A stretch of DNA of 41,149 nt from a virus: IMG/VR virus record IMGVR_UViG_3300042868_005071, positions 1-41,149 of that record. One strand, given 5' to 3'. The notes under the pieces are model-generated. The model made no database searches and was not told the DNA's origin. It was given only the letters and a program-made list of their open reading frames with translations. Positions within the stretch are counted from its first letter, which is position 1. Every line of letters begins with the position of its first letter. The position numbers and the translations under genes are program-made. Positions 30,044 to 38,480 of this stretch are shown here, piece after piece.

Positions 30044-30828
30044 ATGTTTTCGATGTTTATTTGGTTGTTCAAAATTAGTTCTGTTTTTTGAGAAATCAAA
30101 TCAGCAAATTCAACTTCACAAAATATTCCGCAGTCGGGCATGATTTGAGGTTCATTGATTCCGTCGTTTGGTTGTAGGTCTTTTAAAAATTTTCCATTGA
30201 TGCAACTTCTTTCAAGGTTCTGTTCTATTTCACTCATTTTTTGGAACTCTTTGGGAAAGTGTGTTTTAATCTTATTCCAGTAACCCATTCCACCTTTAAC
30301 GCACCCAATGCAGTTGTTATTTGAGAATCCTAACTTGTACATTGTTGGAAGTTCAATACCGTTGCTTTGCATTATGTAAGCGCATTGCTCTTTATTCAAT
30401 TGCCTTTCAATTAGTGGGTATATTGGTTTAGTATGTGGGTTTTGTTCTTTGAAACGTATTGCACGGTTGATTTCTTTTTTATCAAACTCAAATCCGAAAA
30501 CTTGGTGTTTAAAATTAATTTCCTTTTCAACCTTTGTTCTAACGTCTTTTTTTAATTTTTTAGTACATGAAGCGCCATGAACTCCGTTGATATACTTAAT
30601 CTTTTCGATTACCTCAAATTGGTCTTTAAACTTATTTGACTGTACTACTTTGATTTCTGCACCGAACCATTGCTCGCATTCTTTAATAAATCGGTCATTG
30701 TCTCGGTGTGCTGAATCGATTTTGATATAAACGATTTCGCAATTTTCTTTTCCGTATTTCTCGATTGCTAATTTGCAACTAACTGCGGAAGTTATCCCGC
30801 AGGAGAAACAGCATAAAATTTTATCCAT
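30040..30828 (-). CDS. PAPS-reductase-like PP-loop protein, present only in copy 2 (262 aa)
   Basis: The N-terminus carries a PP-loop-like motif FSCGITSA (8-15), a variant of SGGxDS used to bind ATP or PAPS. C88 lies in GASCTKKLKK, and C173 and C176 in NNCIGCVKGGMGYWNKI could hold an iron-sulfur cluster or metal. Related phage proteins are annotated as PAPS reductase/DndC-like and may serve sulfur-based DNA or tRNA modification. No dnd partner genes are visible. It overlaps both neighbours by 4-8 nt and is absent from copy 1. Confidence 0.82.
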   Translation of the reverse strand: MDKILCCFSCGITSAVSCKLAIEKYGKENCEIVYIKIDSAHRDNDRFIKECEQWFGAEIKVVQSNKFKDQFEVIEKIKYINGVHGASCTKKLKKDVRTKVEKEINFKHQVFGFEFDKKEINRAIRFKEQNPHTKPIYPLIERQLNKEQCAYIMQSNGIELPTMYKLGFSNNNCIGCVKGGMGYWNKIKTHFPKEFQKMSEIEQNLERSCINGKFLKDLQPNDGINEPQIMPDCGIFCEVEFADLISQKTELILNNQINIENI

Positions 30829-31606
30829 TATCGTTTTGTTTTCCGTATTTTCTCTCGACTACCCACTGAGCGATTTCGTCTGCGGTCATGTTTCGTGAAT
30901 CGAGCTTTTGTTCTTTTGGTTTGTTGATCTTGTTCAGGTCAATGCGTTTTATCCAGTGCGCAAAGTGTTTGAAGGAATCCGCTTTGAAGTGGTACATTTT
31001 CGCTTCAAGTTCTTGATAGTTCACAAAGGTATCTACTGCATTTTGTATTTGTTCAACGGTGTAATTGGTTGCCTGTTTTAGGTTGTGAATGTGAAGTTCT
31101 AATTGCTCGTTGATGTACTCTTTGCAGTCGGTTGGTTTCAAATTTTGAAATGGCTCTTTAATACTACTACTACTTATATTAGTAGATAAGTTCTTTTTTC
31201 TTTTTTCTTCTTTCTTTAATGTGTTAAAATTTTTAACATCACTTTTAACACCACCTTTAACATCAACGTTAACATCGACGTCTTTACTGCCTATTTCGAT
31301 GTTAATATTTTTAACATCACTTTTAACATCAACTTTGCAATCAATGTACACTTTTGCACCTTTATTTGAGGTCAATTCAACCACTTTAATAAATCCGATA
31401 TTCACCAACTCATCAAAGTATTTTGAAGCTGATTGACGGCTAATATTGAGCGTTGTAGCCATGGAAGAAATGATCACCGTAAACACGTGTACATTCTTAA
31501 AATTCTGAATCTTTTTGATGTAGTGCCCGACGGCATAGGCTTGCATGGTTATTCTTTCTGAATTCACCAAGTCAAATAAATGATTATCTATTTCGTAACC
31601 AGTCAT
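30821..31606 (-). CDS. Replication initiator, lambda O-like, variant 2 (261 aa)
   Basis: The C-terminal half from about residue 151 (PFQNLKPTDCKEYINEQL...) is the same as in the copy 1 initiator. The first 90 residues are unrelated but again read as a winged helix (FTVIISSMATTLNISRQSAS, then KYFDELVNIGFIKVV). The linker is built of DVK-type repeats encoded by 12-bp tandem units (31231-31332). This suggests the same helicase-recruiting part with a different DNA-binding part and its matched repeats. Confidence 0.72.
   Translation of the reverse strand: MTGYEIDNHLFDLVNSERITMQAYAVGHYIKKIQNFKNVHVFTVIISSMATTLNISRQSASKYFDELVNIGFIKVVELTSNKGAKVYIDCKVDVKSDVKNINIEIGSKDVDVNVDVKGGVKSDVKNFNTLKKEEKRKKNLSTNISSSSIKEPFQNLKPTDCKEYINEQLELHIHNLKQATNYTVEQIQNAVDTFVNYQELEAKMYHFKADSFKHFAHWIKRIDLNKINKPKEQKLDSRNMTADEIAQWVVERKYGKQNDNG
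31231..31332. repeat. Six 12-bp iteron-like repeats inside initiator gene: candidate origin (copy 2)
   Basis: Four tandem 12-bp units (ttttaacatcac, ttttaacaccac, ctttaacatcaa, cgttaacatcga) occupy 31231-31278 and two more lie at 31309-31332. The 12-bp period equals four codons and encodes the DVK-type repeats. The sequence is unrelated to the copy 1 repeats, as expected if each initiator has its own binding site. Confidence 0.65.
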
Positions 31607-31680
31607 GGTAAAAAATAAACCCCACCAAGAACGGTATAGCGGTACACGTCCAAGGCAGGGTTATTAGGTTTTATTAAAAG

Positions 31681-31698
31681 GCAAATCCGCTAATTTGC
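31681..31698 (-). other. Leader hairpin of the initiator transcript (copy 2)
   Basis: GCAAAT, a 6-nt loop and ATTTGC follow the promoter at 31713. The leader 31607-31680 contains no gene that I can see. It lies in the same relative position as 1778-1796 but has a different sequence. Confidence 0.5.
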
Positions 31699-31712
31699 TT
31701 TTGTTTCTGCTT

Positions 31713-31744
31713 CAAATATACAAAACAAATTTAACTCCCACAAC
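31713..31744 (-). promoter_or_regulatory. Candidate promoter for initiator variant 2
   Basis: TATATTTG at 31713-31720 with GTTG at 31741-31744, giving a 20-nt spacer. The promoter lies across the stop codon of the upstream gene. Confidence 0.55.
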
Positions 31745-31940
31745 CAAAACATTCAAAGTTTGAATCGGTTGGACGTTCGGGGTATTCAACCGAGCGAAGC
31801 AGTTGTTTTATTTCGCTAATTTCCTGACGTAGCACCATTTCTTCGTCGCATAGTTGCCCAGTTAATTGGTTCTCTAAGTAACTCATTTTCCATTTCAAGG
31901 CTTCAATGTCCTGTTTGTTCTGAGGTTTCTGATATTTCAT
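31731..31940 (-). CDS. Hypothetical CxxC protein, copy 2 (69 aa)
   Basis: Same protein as 2131-2340 except Ser to Ala in DIEALKWK. It keeps the FECFGCGS end. The candidate initiator promoter overlaps its stop codon. Confidence 0.6.
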   Translation of the reverse strand: MKYQKPQNKQDIEALKWKMSYLENQLTGQLCDEEMVLRQEISEIKQLLRSVEYPERPTDSNFECFGCGS

Positions 31941-32271
31941 TTTGTGTTTGATTAAATTGTTCTTCGATTTGATTAAGCACGTCTTCCAGTACCGCCATTT
32001 GTGCAGGATGCCACGTAGCGAGCGCACCCGTAACCGCATCAATGCCTCGGCTTATTTGCATCATTAACTCTTCATCTTCACCCCAAAACGCTACGGAAAG
32101 CGTGTTGAGGTAAATAGATAGGTCATGTTCTAATAAGTTCAATCGGTTCTTTAACGATTGACGGTAGGCATTAGTTCGTTTCAAGTCATCCAAGGTTTCT
32201 GCTAAGGCTTGCATCAATACCACGGCTCGGGTAATCGCTAATTGTTCTTTGGTTGGGTCGGGGTAATTCAT
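31903..32271 (-). CDS. Hypothetical helical protein, copy 2 (122 aa)
   Basis: Counterpart of 2303-2671 with four residue changes (RTNAY, LLEHDLSIYL, ETSEQ). Many more synonymous changes show real divergence right next to the identical island. Confidence 0.65.
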   Translation of the reverse strand: MNYPDPTKEQLAITRAVVLMQALAETLDDLKRTNAYRQSLKNRLNLLEHDLSIYLNTLSVAFWGEDEELMMQISRGIDAVTGALATWHPAQMAVLEDVLNQIEEQFNQTQNEISETSEQTGH

Positions 32272-32540
32272 AGTGCGGTATAGTTGTAAGTTTTGGATAG
32301 TTCGAAGCCTACACGGTTGATCAGGTGCATAGCTTGAAGTGCCTTGTAAAAATCTTTGTGTTCAATGCACTGGGAACGTAAACGGTACAACCGTTGCATA
32401 CGTTGGTTTAAAATATCAAAACGGCTAACCCTTGAAAGGTCGATTTTCTTTGCCGTATATTCAGCGTTAACGTGTACTTCCATGGCTTTAAGTTTAATAC
32501 CTTGAATGAAGTCGATTAGTTGTTGTGGGCTTGTTCTCAT
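32268..32540 (-). CDS. Hypothetical basic helical protein, copy 2 (90 aa)
   Basis: Counterpart of 2668-2940 with one residue change (His to Gln). The nucleotide identity with copy 1 becomes complete from 32428 upward, inside this gene. Confidence 0.65.
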   Translation of the reverse strand: MRTSPQQLIDFIQGIKLKAMEVHVNAEYTAKKIDLSRVSRFDILNQRMQRLYRLRSQCIEHKDFYKALQAMHLINRVGFELSKTYNYTAL

Positions 32541-33010
32541 TTCATTGTTACTTTTAAGGTTGTTGTACTTCTTTTGATTGGTGGGGTAATGGTAATTATT
32601 TCACCGTTTGCATCCACGATGTTTTCGGGCTTGGTCAGTGATCGCAACCACTTCTCACGGGCTTTCAGCATTTCGGTTGTACGTTCTACGTTCTCCTTCA
32701 AAATAATCCATTCGATGTCGTTGCAACTCTCGTAGTCGTACTTCACACCCATTTCGGAAGTTGTGGCCACCGCTCCAAACATTTCAGCCGTTTTCCCGTG
32801 CTTTTCCTGCTCATTGATTGCAAGGTATTGGGTATCGGTTAAAGTCTGCTCTAAGGCCTTAATAATCATGCGTGCTTTGATTGCAAACTCCAACGGGTTG
32901 ATATTACCCTCTTCTATTTGAATGCGAAATTCTTGGTGCATCAATTCCACCTGCTCCCTTCCAGTAACAGAAGAAAGCAGGTTGTTTGATTGGGTTATGA
33001 TATTATCCAT
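32537..33010 (-). CDS. Hypothetical early protein, copy 2 (157 aa)
   Basis: Identical to 2937-3410. Start chosen for the same reason as there. Confidence 0.6.
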   Translation of the reverse strand: MDNIITQSNNLLSSVTGREQVELMHQEFRIQIEEGNINPLEFAIKARMIIKALEQTLTDTQYLAINEQEKHGKTAEMFGAVATTSEMGVKYDYESCNDIEWIILKENVERTTEMLKAREKWLRSLTKPENIVDANGEIITITPPIKRSTTTLKVTMK

Positions 33011-33344
33011 TGGCTTGCGTTTTAATTTGAAGTTTGTAGAATGGGTGGAAACGTCCATGGGTTTCGAATTGTTGTTTTCTGAATTCCTTTACTCGCTCCC
33101 AATAGGGCATTTCTTTATTTCTTAAAATATTGAAACGTTCATTATGGTAATCTCTTGCTTCTTTAATTTTTTCAAAGCTTCGTTTCTTTTGATCTTCAAG
33201 ATATTCAGCCTCTTTTTTAAGGTTGTACTTTCGAGCGTAATAAGAAATTAATCCAGGATTCATTTCCAACATACTTGCAAGGTCAACGTTTTTAATCTTT
33301 GAATAAAGTTCAATGATTACTTTGATTTTGTCTTCGTGTGTCAT
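33003..33344 (-). CDS. Hypothetical HTH-containing protein, copy 2 (113 aa)
   Basis: Identical to 3403-3744, with the same ATGA overlap to the ERF gene. Confidence 0.6.
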   Translation of the reverse strand: MTHEDKIKVIIELYSKIKNVDLASMLEMNPGLISYYARKYNLKKEAEYLEDQKKRSFEKIKEARDYHNERFNILRNKEMPYWERVKEFRKQQFETHGRFHPFYKLQIKTQANG

Positions 33345-33946
33345 GCCCAATCCTTTCCAGTATCTTTTTTGAATTGAGCCTTAACCTCGGAAGTAATGCG
33401 ATAGTGCGCTTCCAACTTCTTGCATAGTTCAGGGTCGGTTTCGTGAAGTTCCAATAACTTTGAGTACTTTTCAGCGGTGAATGGTTGCAGTTCGTCAGCC
33501 TTTGCAAACTTTGGAGCGGATTCTTTTTTGCTCTGAACCTTGTTAATGTCGGCCGTTGTACGTAGGTTAGTTGCACCATTCGCGTCGTCATCTTCTTGAA
33601 TTACACCGAAACAAGCGGACAAACTGTAACGACGGGCATACGTCAACGCACTGCCGTATCCGTGTGGGTCGTTTTTAGGCGCAGGAACGAACGTAATACC
33701 GTTGCTCATAGTTTCTCCCGATTCGTGGATAATAAGCGTTTCTACGCCAACTCCACCCTCTAATCGATGAATGATTTGTGAGTAGGTTAAACCGTTCTCG
33801 TTTAACGGCTTCTTGATTGCATCCGTAACGCTCGCAAGGTCTGCGTATTTGTTGCGGAAGTGAGGGTTGGTACTGTCTTTTGTAGCACCTTCGATTTGGG
33901 CGGTTGCTTTAACCAAAGCTTTCGCCAAGTTCTTGATGTTTTCCAT
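33341..33946 (-). CDS. erf: ERF-family single-strand annealing recombinase, copy 2 (201 aa)
   Basis: Identical to 3741-4346, including the promoter-constrained start. An annealing recombinase inside the island that is identical between two diverged copies fits a role in phage-phage recombination, although the identity itself does not prove that it made the exchange. Confidence 0.9.
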   Translation of the reverse strand: MENIKNLAKALVKATAQIEGATKDSTNPHFRNKYADLASVTDAIKKPLNENGLTYSQIIHRLEGGVGVETLIIHESGETMSNGITFVPAPKNDPHGYGSALTYARRYSLSACFGVIQEDDDANGATNLRTTADINKVQSKKESAPKFAKADELQPFTAEKYSKLLELHETDPELCKKLEAHYRITSEVKAQFKKDTGKDWA

Positions 33947-33963
33947 AATTTTGTTTTGGTTCA

Positions 33964-33994
33964 CAAATATACAAATGAAAGTTAATTGTGCAAA
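33964..33994 (-). promoter_or_regulatory. Promoter of the ERF operon, copy 2
   Basis: TTTG at 33991-33994, 19-nt spacer, TATATTTG at 33964-33971. Identical to 4364-4394. Confidence 0.88.
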
Positions 33995-34002
33995 CTATTT
34001 TT

Positions 34003-34455
34003 TTAGTCTTTACGATATGGCACGTAGGCGGTGCGGTTTCCGATCTTGGTTGCACGTAAAATTTGCTTACGGTTTCCCGTCTTTGCGTAACTGATATGCA
34101 CCCAGTCAGGCTCTTGCTTAGTGCCGAACTCCCAAATGATTTGATCGAACTCGGGTAGCTTGCAGGCTTCCTCGAATAGGTGGAAGTTCGATGTGTTTAA
34201 CGCTTCCATATCGATTGCCTCACCTTTGCAGTGCTGTGAACTTTTGCTTCCTCCAATGGCTCGGTTAAGGTCGGGGGAACGGTAGAAGGAACTTACTCGG
34301 ATTGCACCAAGGATTTCGCGTAAAGGTTCGAATACCTTTTCAGCGGTTAGCTTCATGGTTTCAACCGTTGCTTCGTTTGGCGTGTTGTTGATTCCTAAAC
34401 GTGTGGCCGTGTTGCTCTTTGTGGCTTCGGTTAGTGTAATGTGTTTGCTAATCAT
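34003..34455 (-). CDS. Peptidase M15-type endolysin, copy 2 (150 aa)
   Basis: Identical to 4403-4855, with the same H75, D82 and H120 zinc-ligand candidates. Confidence 0.88.
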   Translation of the reverse strand: MISKHITLTEATKSNTATRLGINNTPNEATVETMKLTAEKVFEPLREILGAIRVSSFYRSPDLNRAIGGSKSSQHCKGEAIDMEALNTSNFHLFEEACKLPEFDQIIWEFGTKQEPDWVHISYAKTGNRKQILRATKIGNRTAYVPYRKD

Positions 34456-34661
34456 AAAAAGAATTTAGTTAGTTTTATCAAGGTTTGTTGATCGCAGTAC
34501 CCCGTGTTAATTACCTTTCGGTAAGTTGGTGGGCTAACTGGTAATCTATGTACGGATATTTTCCGTTCGTTCCTGATTTGCTCCCATCGTTGTGCTAAGG
34601 CCGTGGAAACCAAGGGGCGTGCAGGTTTACGCCCCCGTTTGATTTGTTTAATTTCTCGCAT
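34452..34661 (-). CDS. Small basic putative DNA-binding protein, copy 2 (69 aa)
   Basis: Identical to 4852-5061. AT-hook-like N-terminus and divergent helix-turn-helix. Confidence 0.55.
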   Translation of the reverse strand: MREIKQIKRGRKPARPLVSTALAQRWEQIRNERKISVHRLPVSPPTYRKVINTGYCDQQTLIKLTKFFL

Positions 34662-35035
34662 TATTTGAAATAACTAAATATGACTGAATAGTTTTCTACC
34701 GTGTTGAAATTCATTTTGAAACTGATTGCTACACCGATTCCAATTTGCTCGCTGAAACTTGCATCGGTAACGCACAACTCTGAATTTTTAAGGTCCCATC
34801 GGATTACCTCGTTAAGCAATTCTCCAACGTGGCGGTCTTCGTGGTCAATGTAACCCCTCAGGTGTTTGAAGATTGTAATTACATCGTTGAAAATGTAATG
34901 GCTTACGGGGTCGCACATATTCTCGGAATGTGCGTGGCCAATAAAGATGTCCCAACCGCAGGAAATAGTGTCAGGTGCTAACTTCCAAAAGCGCAAAGCG
35001 TCAACTGGAAATTGTTTTTCGTTCATTGTTTTCAT
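34661..35035 (-). CDS. Hypothetical protein, copy 2 (124 aa)
   Basis: Identical to 5061-5435, with the same start reasoning. Confidence 0.6.
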   Translation of the reverse strand: MKTMNEKQFPVDALRFWKLAPDTISCGWDIFIGHAHSENMCDPVSHYIFNDVITIFKHLRGYIDHEDRHVGELLNEVIRWDLKNSELCVTDASFSEQIGIGVAISFKMNFNTVENYSVIFSYFK

Positions 35036-35036
35036 A

Positions 35037-35177
35037 TTATTTGGATTTTTTAGTTTCGATTCTTTTGGAAATGTAGCCACCGATAAACACCATGTAAATA
35101 ATTGTAAATGGGTTTTTGGTTAGGAAGAAAACGTAAAGCATTACGATTCCCCAAATTGTTGTTTGTGTTTTGTTCAT
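35037..35177 (-). CDS. Small membrane protein, copy 2 (46 aa)
   Basis: Identical to 5437-5577: two hydrophobic stretches and a basic tail. Confidence 0.7.
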   Translation of the reverse strand: MNKTQTTIWGIVMLYVFFLTKNPFTIIYMVFIGGYISKRIETKKSK

Positions 35178-35227
35178 CTTGTTTTTGGTTTGTTTGTGCG
35201 TTACGGATGCGCACCCCCCGTTTTGTT

Positions 35228-35443
35228 TTATAGTTGAAATCCTGATTTGATAAACCCATTTCCATCAATTACAATTTGACTTCCGTCGTTCATAATTTTG
35301 GTATCAAATACCTCGGTCATTTCTTGTCCGTAAAATGAATAGCTAAGTTGAACAAGTTGAAAAGCTACAATGCCTGCCTGTAAAAATTCAGCATCTGTGT
35401 TTTCTACTCTTGTAAATTTCTTGGTTGTAATTGCTGTTTTCAT
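35228..35443 (-). CDS. Hypothetical protein, copy 2 (71 aa)
   Basis: Counterpart of 5628-5843, with two substitutions near QLVQLSYSF that mark the left edge of the identical island. Confidence 0.65.
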   Translation of the reverse strand: MKTAITTKKFTRVENTDAEFLQAGIVAFQLVQLSYSFYGQEMTEVFDTKIMNDGSQIVIDGNGFIKSGFQL

Positions 35444-35465
35444 AGTTTGTTTCTCTTTGGTTCTA

Positions 35466-35497
35466 CAAAGTAACAACATGAAATTTAATTGTGCAAA
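35466..35497 (-). promoter_or_regulatory. Degenerate promoter, copy 2
   Basis: TTTGCACAATTAA is intact at the upstream box (35494-35497), but the -7 element is TTACTTTG, which lacks the TA, and the spacer is 20 nt. It should be weaker than its counterpart at 5866-5896. Confidence 0.5.
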
Positions 35498-35537
35498 CTT
35501 TTTACGAAAAAAAATGAAACTTTTTTTTTGAACGCAT

Positions 35538-35564
35538 AAAAAAACCCCCGATTTCTCAGGGGTT
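35538..35564 (-). terminator. Rho-independent terminator, copy 2
   Basis: Same hairpin and T tract as 5936-5962. Confidence 0.9.
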
Positions 35565-35607
35565 CAACCAAAAATTAAACTACGAAAACAACGCAAAAAC
35601 GTGGCTT
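35538..35607 (-). ncRNA. Candidate phage small RNA, copy 2
   Basis: Identical in sequence to 5936-6005, between the promoter at 35614-35644 and its terminator. Its identity contrasts with the diverged gene just upstream. Confidence 0.6.
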
Positions 35608-35613
35608 GCGCTA

Positions 35614-35644
35614 CAAAGATACGAATTTATTTTCCTTCGTCAAC
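35614..35644 (-). promoter_or_regulatory. Promoter driving the small RNA, copy 2
   Basis: GTTG at 35641-35644, 19-nt spacer of different sequence from copy 1, TATCTTTG at 35614-35621. The promoter elements are conserved and the spacer is not. Confidence 0.75.
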
Positions 35645-35878
35645 AGTTATTTGAGAAACAGTGGTAATAATTGTTCCAGCCGTGATTAAGTACGTACTCA
35701 AACTAACCAACGCCACGGGTAAAGCTACGGGGGCAGTAGCCAAAGCACCGCCAACAACACCCACGACAATCCCAATAGTCCGTAACTTAGCAAAGAACGG
35801 AGGAGTTGGAGCCTTAACCCGTTCCATAAGATCCATTTCATTTGCCTTTTTCGGTAGAAGATTTTTCAAGTTTTTCAT
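35627..35878 (-). CDS. Holin-like membrane protein, copy 2 (83 aa)
   Basis: Counterpart of 6025-6276 with clear divergence in the N-terminal region (DLMERVKAPTPPFFAK) and conserved hydrophobic segments. Confidence 0.65.
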   Translation of the reverse strand: MKNLKNLLPKKANEMDLMERVKAPTPPFFAKLRTIGIVVGVVGGALATAPVALPVALVSLSTYLITAGTIITTVSQITVDEGK

Positions 35879-36149
35879 TATTAATAAATTTAGTTGCAAA
35901 AATTTCAGTTCCTTTTAATCCCAAGTAACCCATGATAAACGCAATGCCGTATTGAGCATTTGCGCCTTCCATTCCCAACCCATCAACCACAATAGGCGTT
36001 AGGTAGTTAGCAGAAAAAACACCACTCGGAATGGTTACAATTGCCTTCTTCCACGAGAAGTCCTTCTTTCCGATCATCACGAGCGAACCTGCAAACCCTG
36101 CAAAGGACAAACCCAGGTTAATACCTAAATCATGGAGTAGTTGCTTCAT
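35838..36149 (-). CDS. Putative holin, copy 2 (103 aa)
   Basis: Counterpart of 6248-6547. The middle has GMEGANAQYG in place of GMQQGSAEYG, and the C-terminal tail is KLEKSSTEKGK. Divergence of the charged tail is usual for holins. Confidence 0.7.
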   Translation of the reverse strand: MKQLLHDLGINLGLSFAGFAGSLVMIGKKDFSWKKAIVTIPSGVFSANYLTPIVVDGLGMEGANAQYGIAFIMGYLGLKGTEIFATKFINNEKLEKSSTEKGK

Positions 36150-36283
36150 GGTACAAAGATTTCATCGTAAACGCCCTCGGCTCGCTTTTGAAATATACGA
36201 CCGCCAAACAAATTGTAAAAATCAACCGCTTCGCCAAAGTTGGGAAAGTAGTTGTCAGTGTCGGTAATAACCAAGTATTCCAT
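36146..36283 (-). CDS. Small protein coupled to fibre tip, variant 2 (45 aa)
   Basis: Starts MEYLVITDTDNYFPNFGEAV, with LFGGRIFQKRAEG in the middle and EIFVP at the end. Only the end is shared with the 47-aa variant at 6544-6687. Overlaps the fibre stop by one base and the holin start by 4. Confidence 0.7.
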   Translation of the reverse strand: MEYLVITDTDNYFPNFGEAVDFYNLFGGRIFQKRAEGVYDEIFVP

Positions 36284-37668
36284 CAATAAATAATTTGAAT
36301 AAGACAGTGTTCAACAATGATTGTCCCCGATGCGGAAGAACCCCAAAAAGAAAGGGTGTGAGTACCGCTGGAAGCGTTGATGTCAACGTACGCAGTGGTT
36401 GTAGATACCCCAAACCCGTTACCGCCCACACGGCTGATTCTAAGCGTTCCATTTGCGCCACCGATATAACGTGCCACGAAGTAGAATTGACCGCTCGTAA
36501 ACGTTCCCGTAGATAGCGTGGGACTTGTATTATTTGAACTCAACCCGAAACCCTTTGCACTCGATGCACTCCCAGTATAAAAACCCGTACAGATAAAGGT
36601 CGTGCCTACTCGCATATCAGTAATGTTGATTGGTGAGCCTTCAAAGATTTTCGCCAAAGTGGTAACCGATGCCGATGCAGAACTATTGGCAAAGTAAACA
36701 CGTGGGTAAGCAGTCAAGGTCGGTAGGTCAGAACTTTCAATAGGTCTGTTTTTCCAAAGTGATACACTGCTATCGTACATCAACGCATCCCTATTCGCTA
36801 ACGTAGCGGGGTTAACATAAACGTCGTGAAGTTCCGCTAACTCCCACCCGTTCATAATCTTAACGTAGATCTTCCCGTTGTTGGCGTGAGCGTATTCAAC
36901 GTAACCGATAACAACGATATGCCCCGTCAAACCGTTTGGCTTCACGTTCGTAATAAGTCCCGCAGTTGTTGGACTTAGATATAAAACGTCCCCATCCGTC
37001 CACGTTTCACCCTGCAAGCTTCCAGTGGTGTTGATGTTCTCGATTTGTCCAACGGTTAAAATAAAACCTTCCTGATTCGGTGCAATGGTTTCAATTACCA
37101 TCCCGAGCGTATCCGCCGAATTTAAATCGTTGTTTGCTCTCGCTAACTCAACCGCCAATCTTTGTCCTTGCGCCCCCGCTACCTTAACCACCTGATAGGA
37201 TGCCTTGGTTAGTGTGGTGTTTGGGTTAACCTTATTCACTACCCGAGCGACCAAATCAACGCCATTCTTCAACGTAACTGAACCACCTTTCAAAAGTGTT
37301 TCTGAACTTCCAATCGTGTTATTCCATTGCGTCCCTCCCACCGCTAACGTTCCCGTAGGCGTTACGTTCAAATTGACTTGATCGGCAGTTAGGTTGTACG
37401 TTCCAAGGTCAACGTTTTGCGTTGCACCCGTATAAGGTACACCACCACCACCGCCTTGCGATTTCGCAACCAAGTCAACATCGGTCACACCGTCTTGAAA
37501 CCAATACTCAACCGCTCCGCTTCCATCGTCCACAATAACGGTCAAACCTACATAACGTCGGTCTTCTGCAATAGAAGTCAAAGCCGAGGCAGTGGAAACA
37601 AATACACCTAATCGGTCGTCGATTGGTGAAGGCTTGTTAATTTCTAAATTATCGCTTAATCTAATCAT
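36283..37668 (-). CDS. Tail fibre / receptor-binding protein, variant 2 (461 aa)
   Basis: The N-terminal two-thirds, up to LWKNR, are homologous to variant 1 at 6684-8189. The last third is unrelated (SSASASVTTLAKIFEGSPIN and FVARYIGGANGTLRISRVGG, ending VEHCLIQIIY). It is 40 residues shorter. The exchanged tip implies a different receptor or receptor variant. Confidence 0.82.
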   Translation of the reverse strand: MIRLSDNLEINKPSPIDDRLGVFVSTASALTSIAEDRRYVGLTVIVDDGSGAVEYWFQDGVTDVDLVAKSQGGGGGVPYTGATQNVDLGTYNLTADQVNLNVTPTGTLAVGGTQWNNTIGSSETLLKGGSVTLKNGVDLVARVVNKVNPNTTLTKASYQVVKVAGAQGQRLAVELARANNDLNSADTLGMVIETIAPNQEGFILTVGQIENINTTGSLQGETWTDGDVLYLSPTTAGLITNVKPNGLTGHIVVIGYVEYAHANNGKIYVKIMNGWELAELHDVYVNPATLANRDALMYDSSVSLWKNRPIESSDLPTLTAYPRVYFANSSASASVTTLAKIFEGSPINITDMRVGTTFICTGFYTGSASSAKGFGLSSNNTSPTLSTGTFTSGQFYFVARYIGGANGTLRISRVGGNGFGVSTTTAYVDINASSGTHTLSFWGSSASGTIIVEHCLIQIIY

Positions 37669-38480
37669 TGTATAGTCATTTGTACGGTTGCTTCCGTTTG
37701 CCACCTTGTAACGTAAATATCGTACCCATCCTGAGTATCGTACACCTCGAATAAATCCACGAATGAACCTTGATCAAATGCGCTTCGATACCAATGCGAA
37801 AACGAATAATTTGAAGGCACGGCAAACCAAAGGAATAAGTTACTAACCGCACTCCCATCAAAGGTAATGTTTATAGGTTTATCAATCGCAACGGCCAACG
37901 TACTACCGTCGTAAAGGTCGATTAAGTTGGTAGCTTCAACACCACCATAGTAACACGTATCGGGGTCCATTTCCGTTGGAATGGTACACACACTCAAAGC
38001 AAGTGGTACGTTGAAAGATAGCACCGCTCTACATCCCGCAACACGATCACCAAAGCGGTCCACAAAGTAATCTACGTTAGCATCTACGGAAATATCAAAG
38101 TCGTTTCCAAAAGTACGTTGGTACTTAATCATGAAATCCCCAGCTAGTTGGGTCATGTCGCTCATGACTTCGTCGGGTTGTAGCGTTTGGAAGTTCAAAG
38201 CATTAGAACCCGTAGGACGATCTGCTACCTTTTGGCTTTCCTCAATCTTATCCATGAACACCAAACCCACCGTGAACGTGGCTGAATTAGAACCGAACCT
38301 TGCACCGTCCAACGTGGCGAAAACCAAAGGGTAATACACCCGATCGATTTCAGGACTAACAAAGTTGGTTATTTGTGCGCTGTCAGGGTCCAGGATGTTA
38401 CCCGTACCGAACGAATTAACGAGTGGGTGACTCTCGCTGAACTCCTTTAAGCTTCTTTTTATCGTGTTCCAACTTTGCAT
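37665..38480 (-). CDS. Putative neck/baseplate structural protein, copy 2 (271 aa)
   Basis: Counterpart of 8186-9001. Most substitutions fall in the last third (LIDLYDGSTLAVAIDKPINI, RSAFDQGSFVDLFEV), next to the fibre. Confidence 0.6.
   Translation of the reverse strand: MQSWNTIKRSLKEFSESHPLVNSFGTGNILDPDSAQITNFVSPEIDRVYYPLVFATLDGARFGSNSATFTVGLVFMDKIEESQKVADRPTGSNALNFQTLQPDEVMSDMTQLAGDFMIKYQRTFGNDFDISVDANVDYFVDRFGDRVAGCRAVLSFNVPLALSVCTIPTEMDPDTCYYGGVEATNLIDLYDGSTLAVAIDKPINITFDGSAVSNLFLWFAVPSNYSFSHWYRSAFDQGSFVDLFEVYDTQDGYDIYVTRWQTEATVQMTIQ

Larger units (their letters stand above)
32428..35342. repeat. 2.9-kb island identical to 2828-5742
   Basis: Copy 2 counterpart of the identical island. 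It spans the genes from the end of the 90-aa gene through the ERF recombinase, the endolysin and the small membrane protein. Confidence 0.85.
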
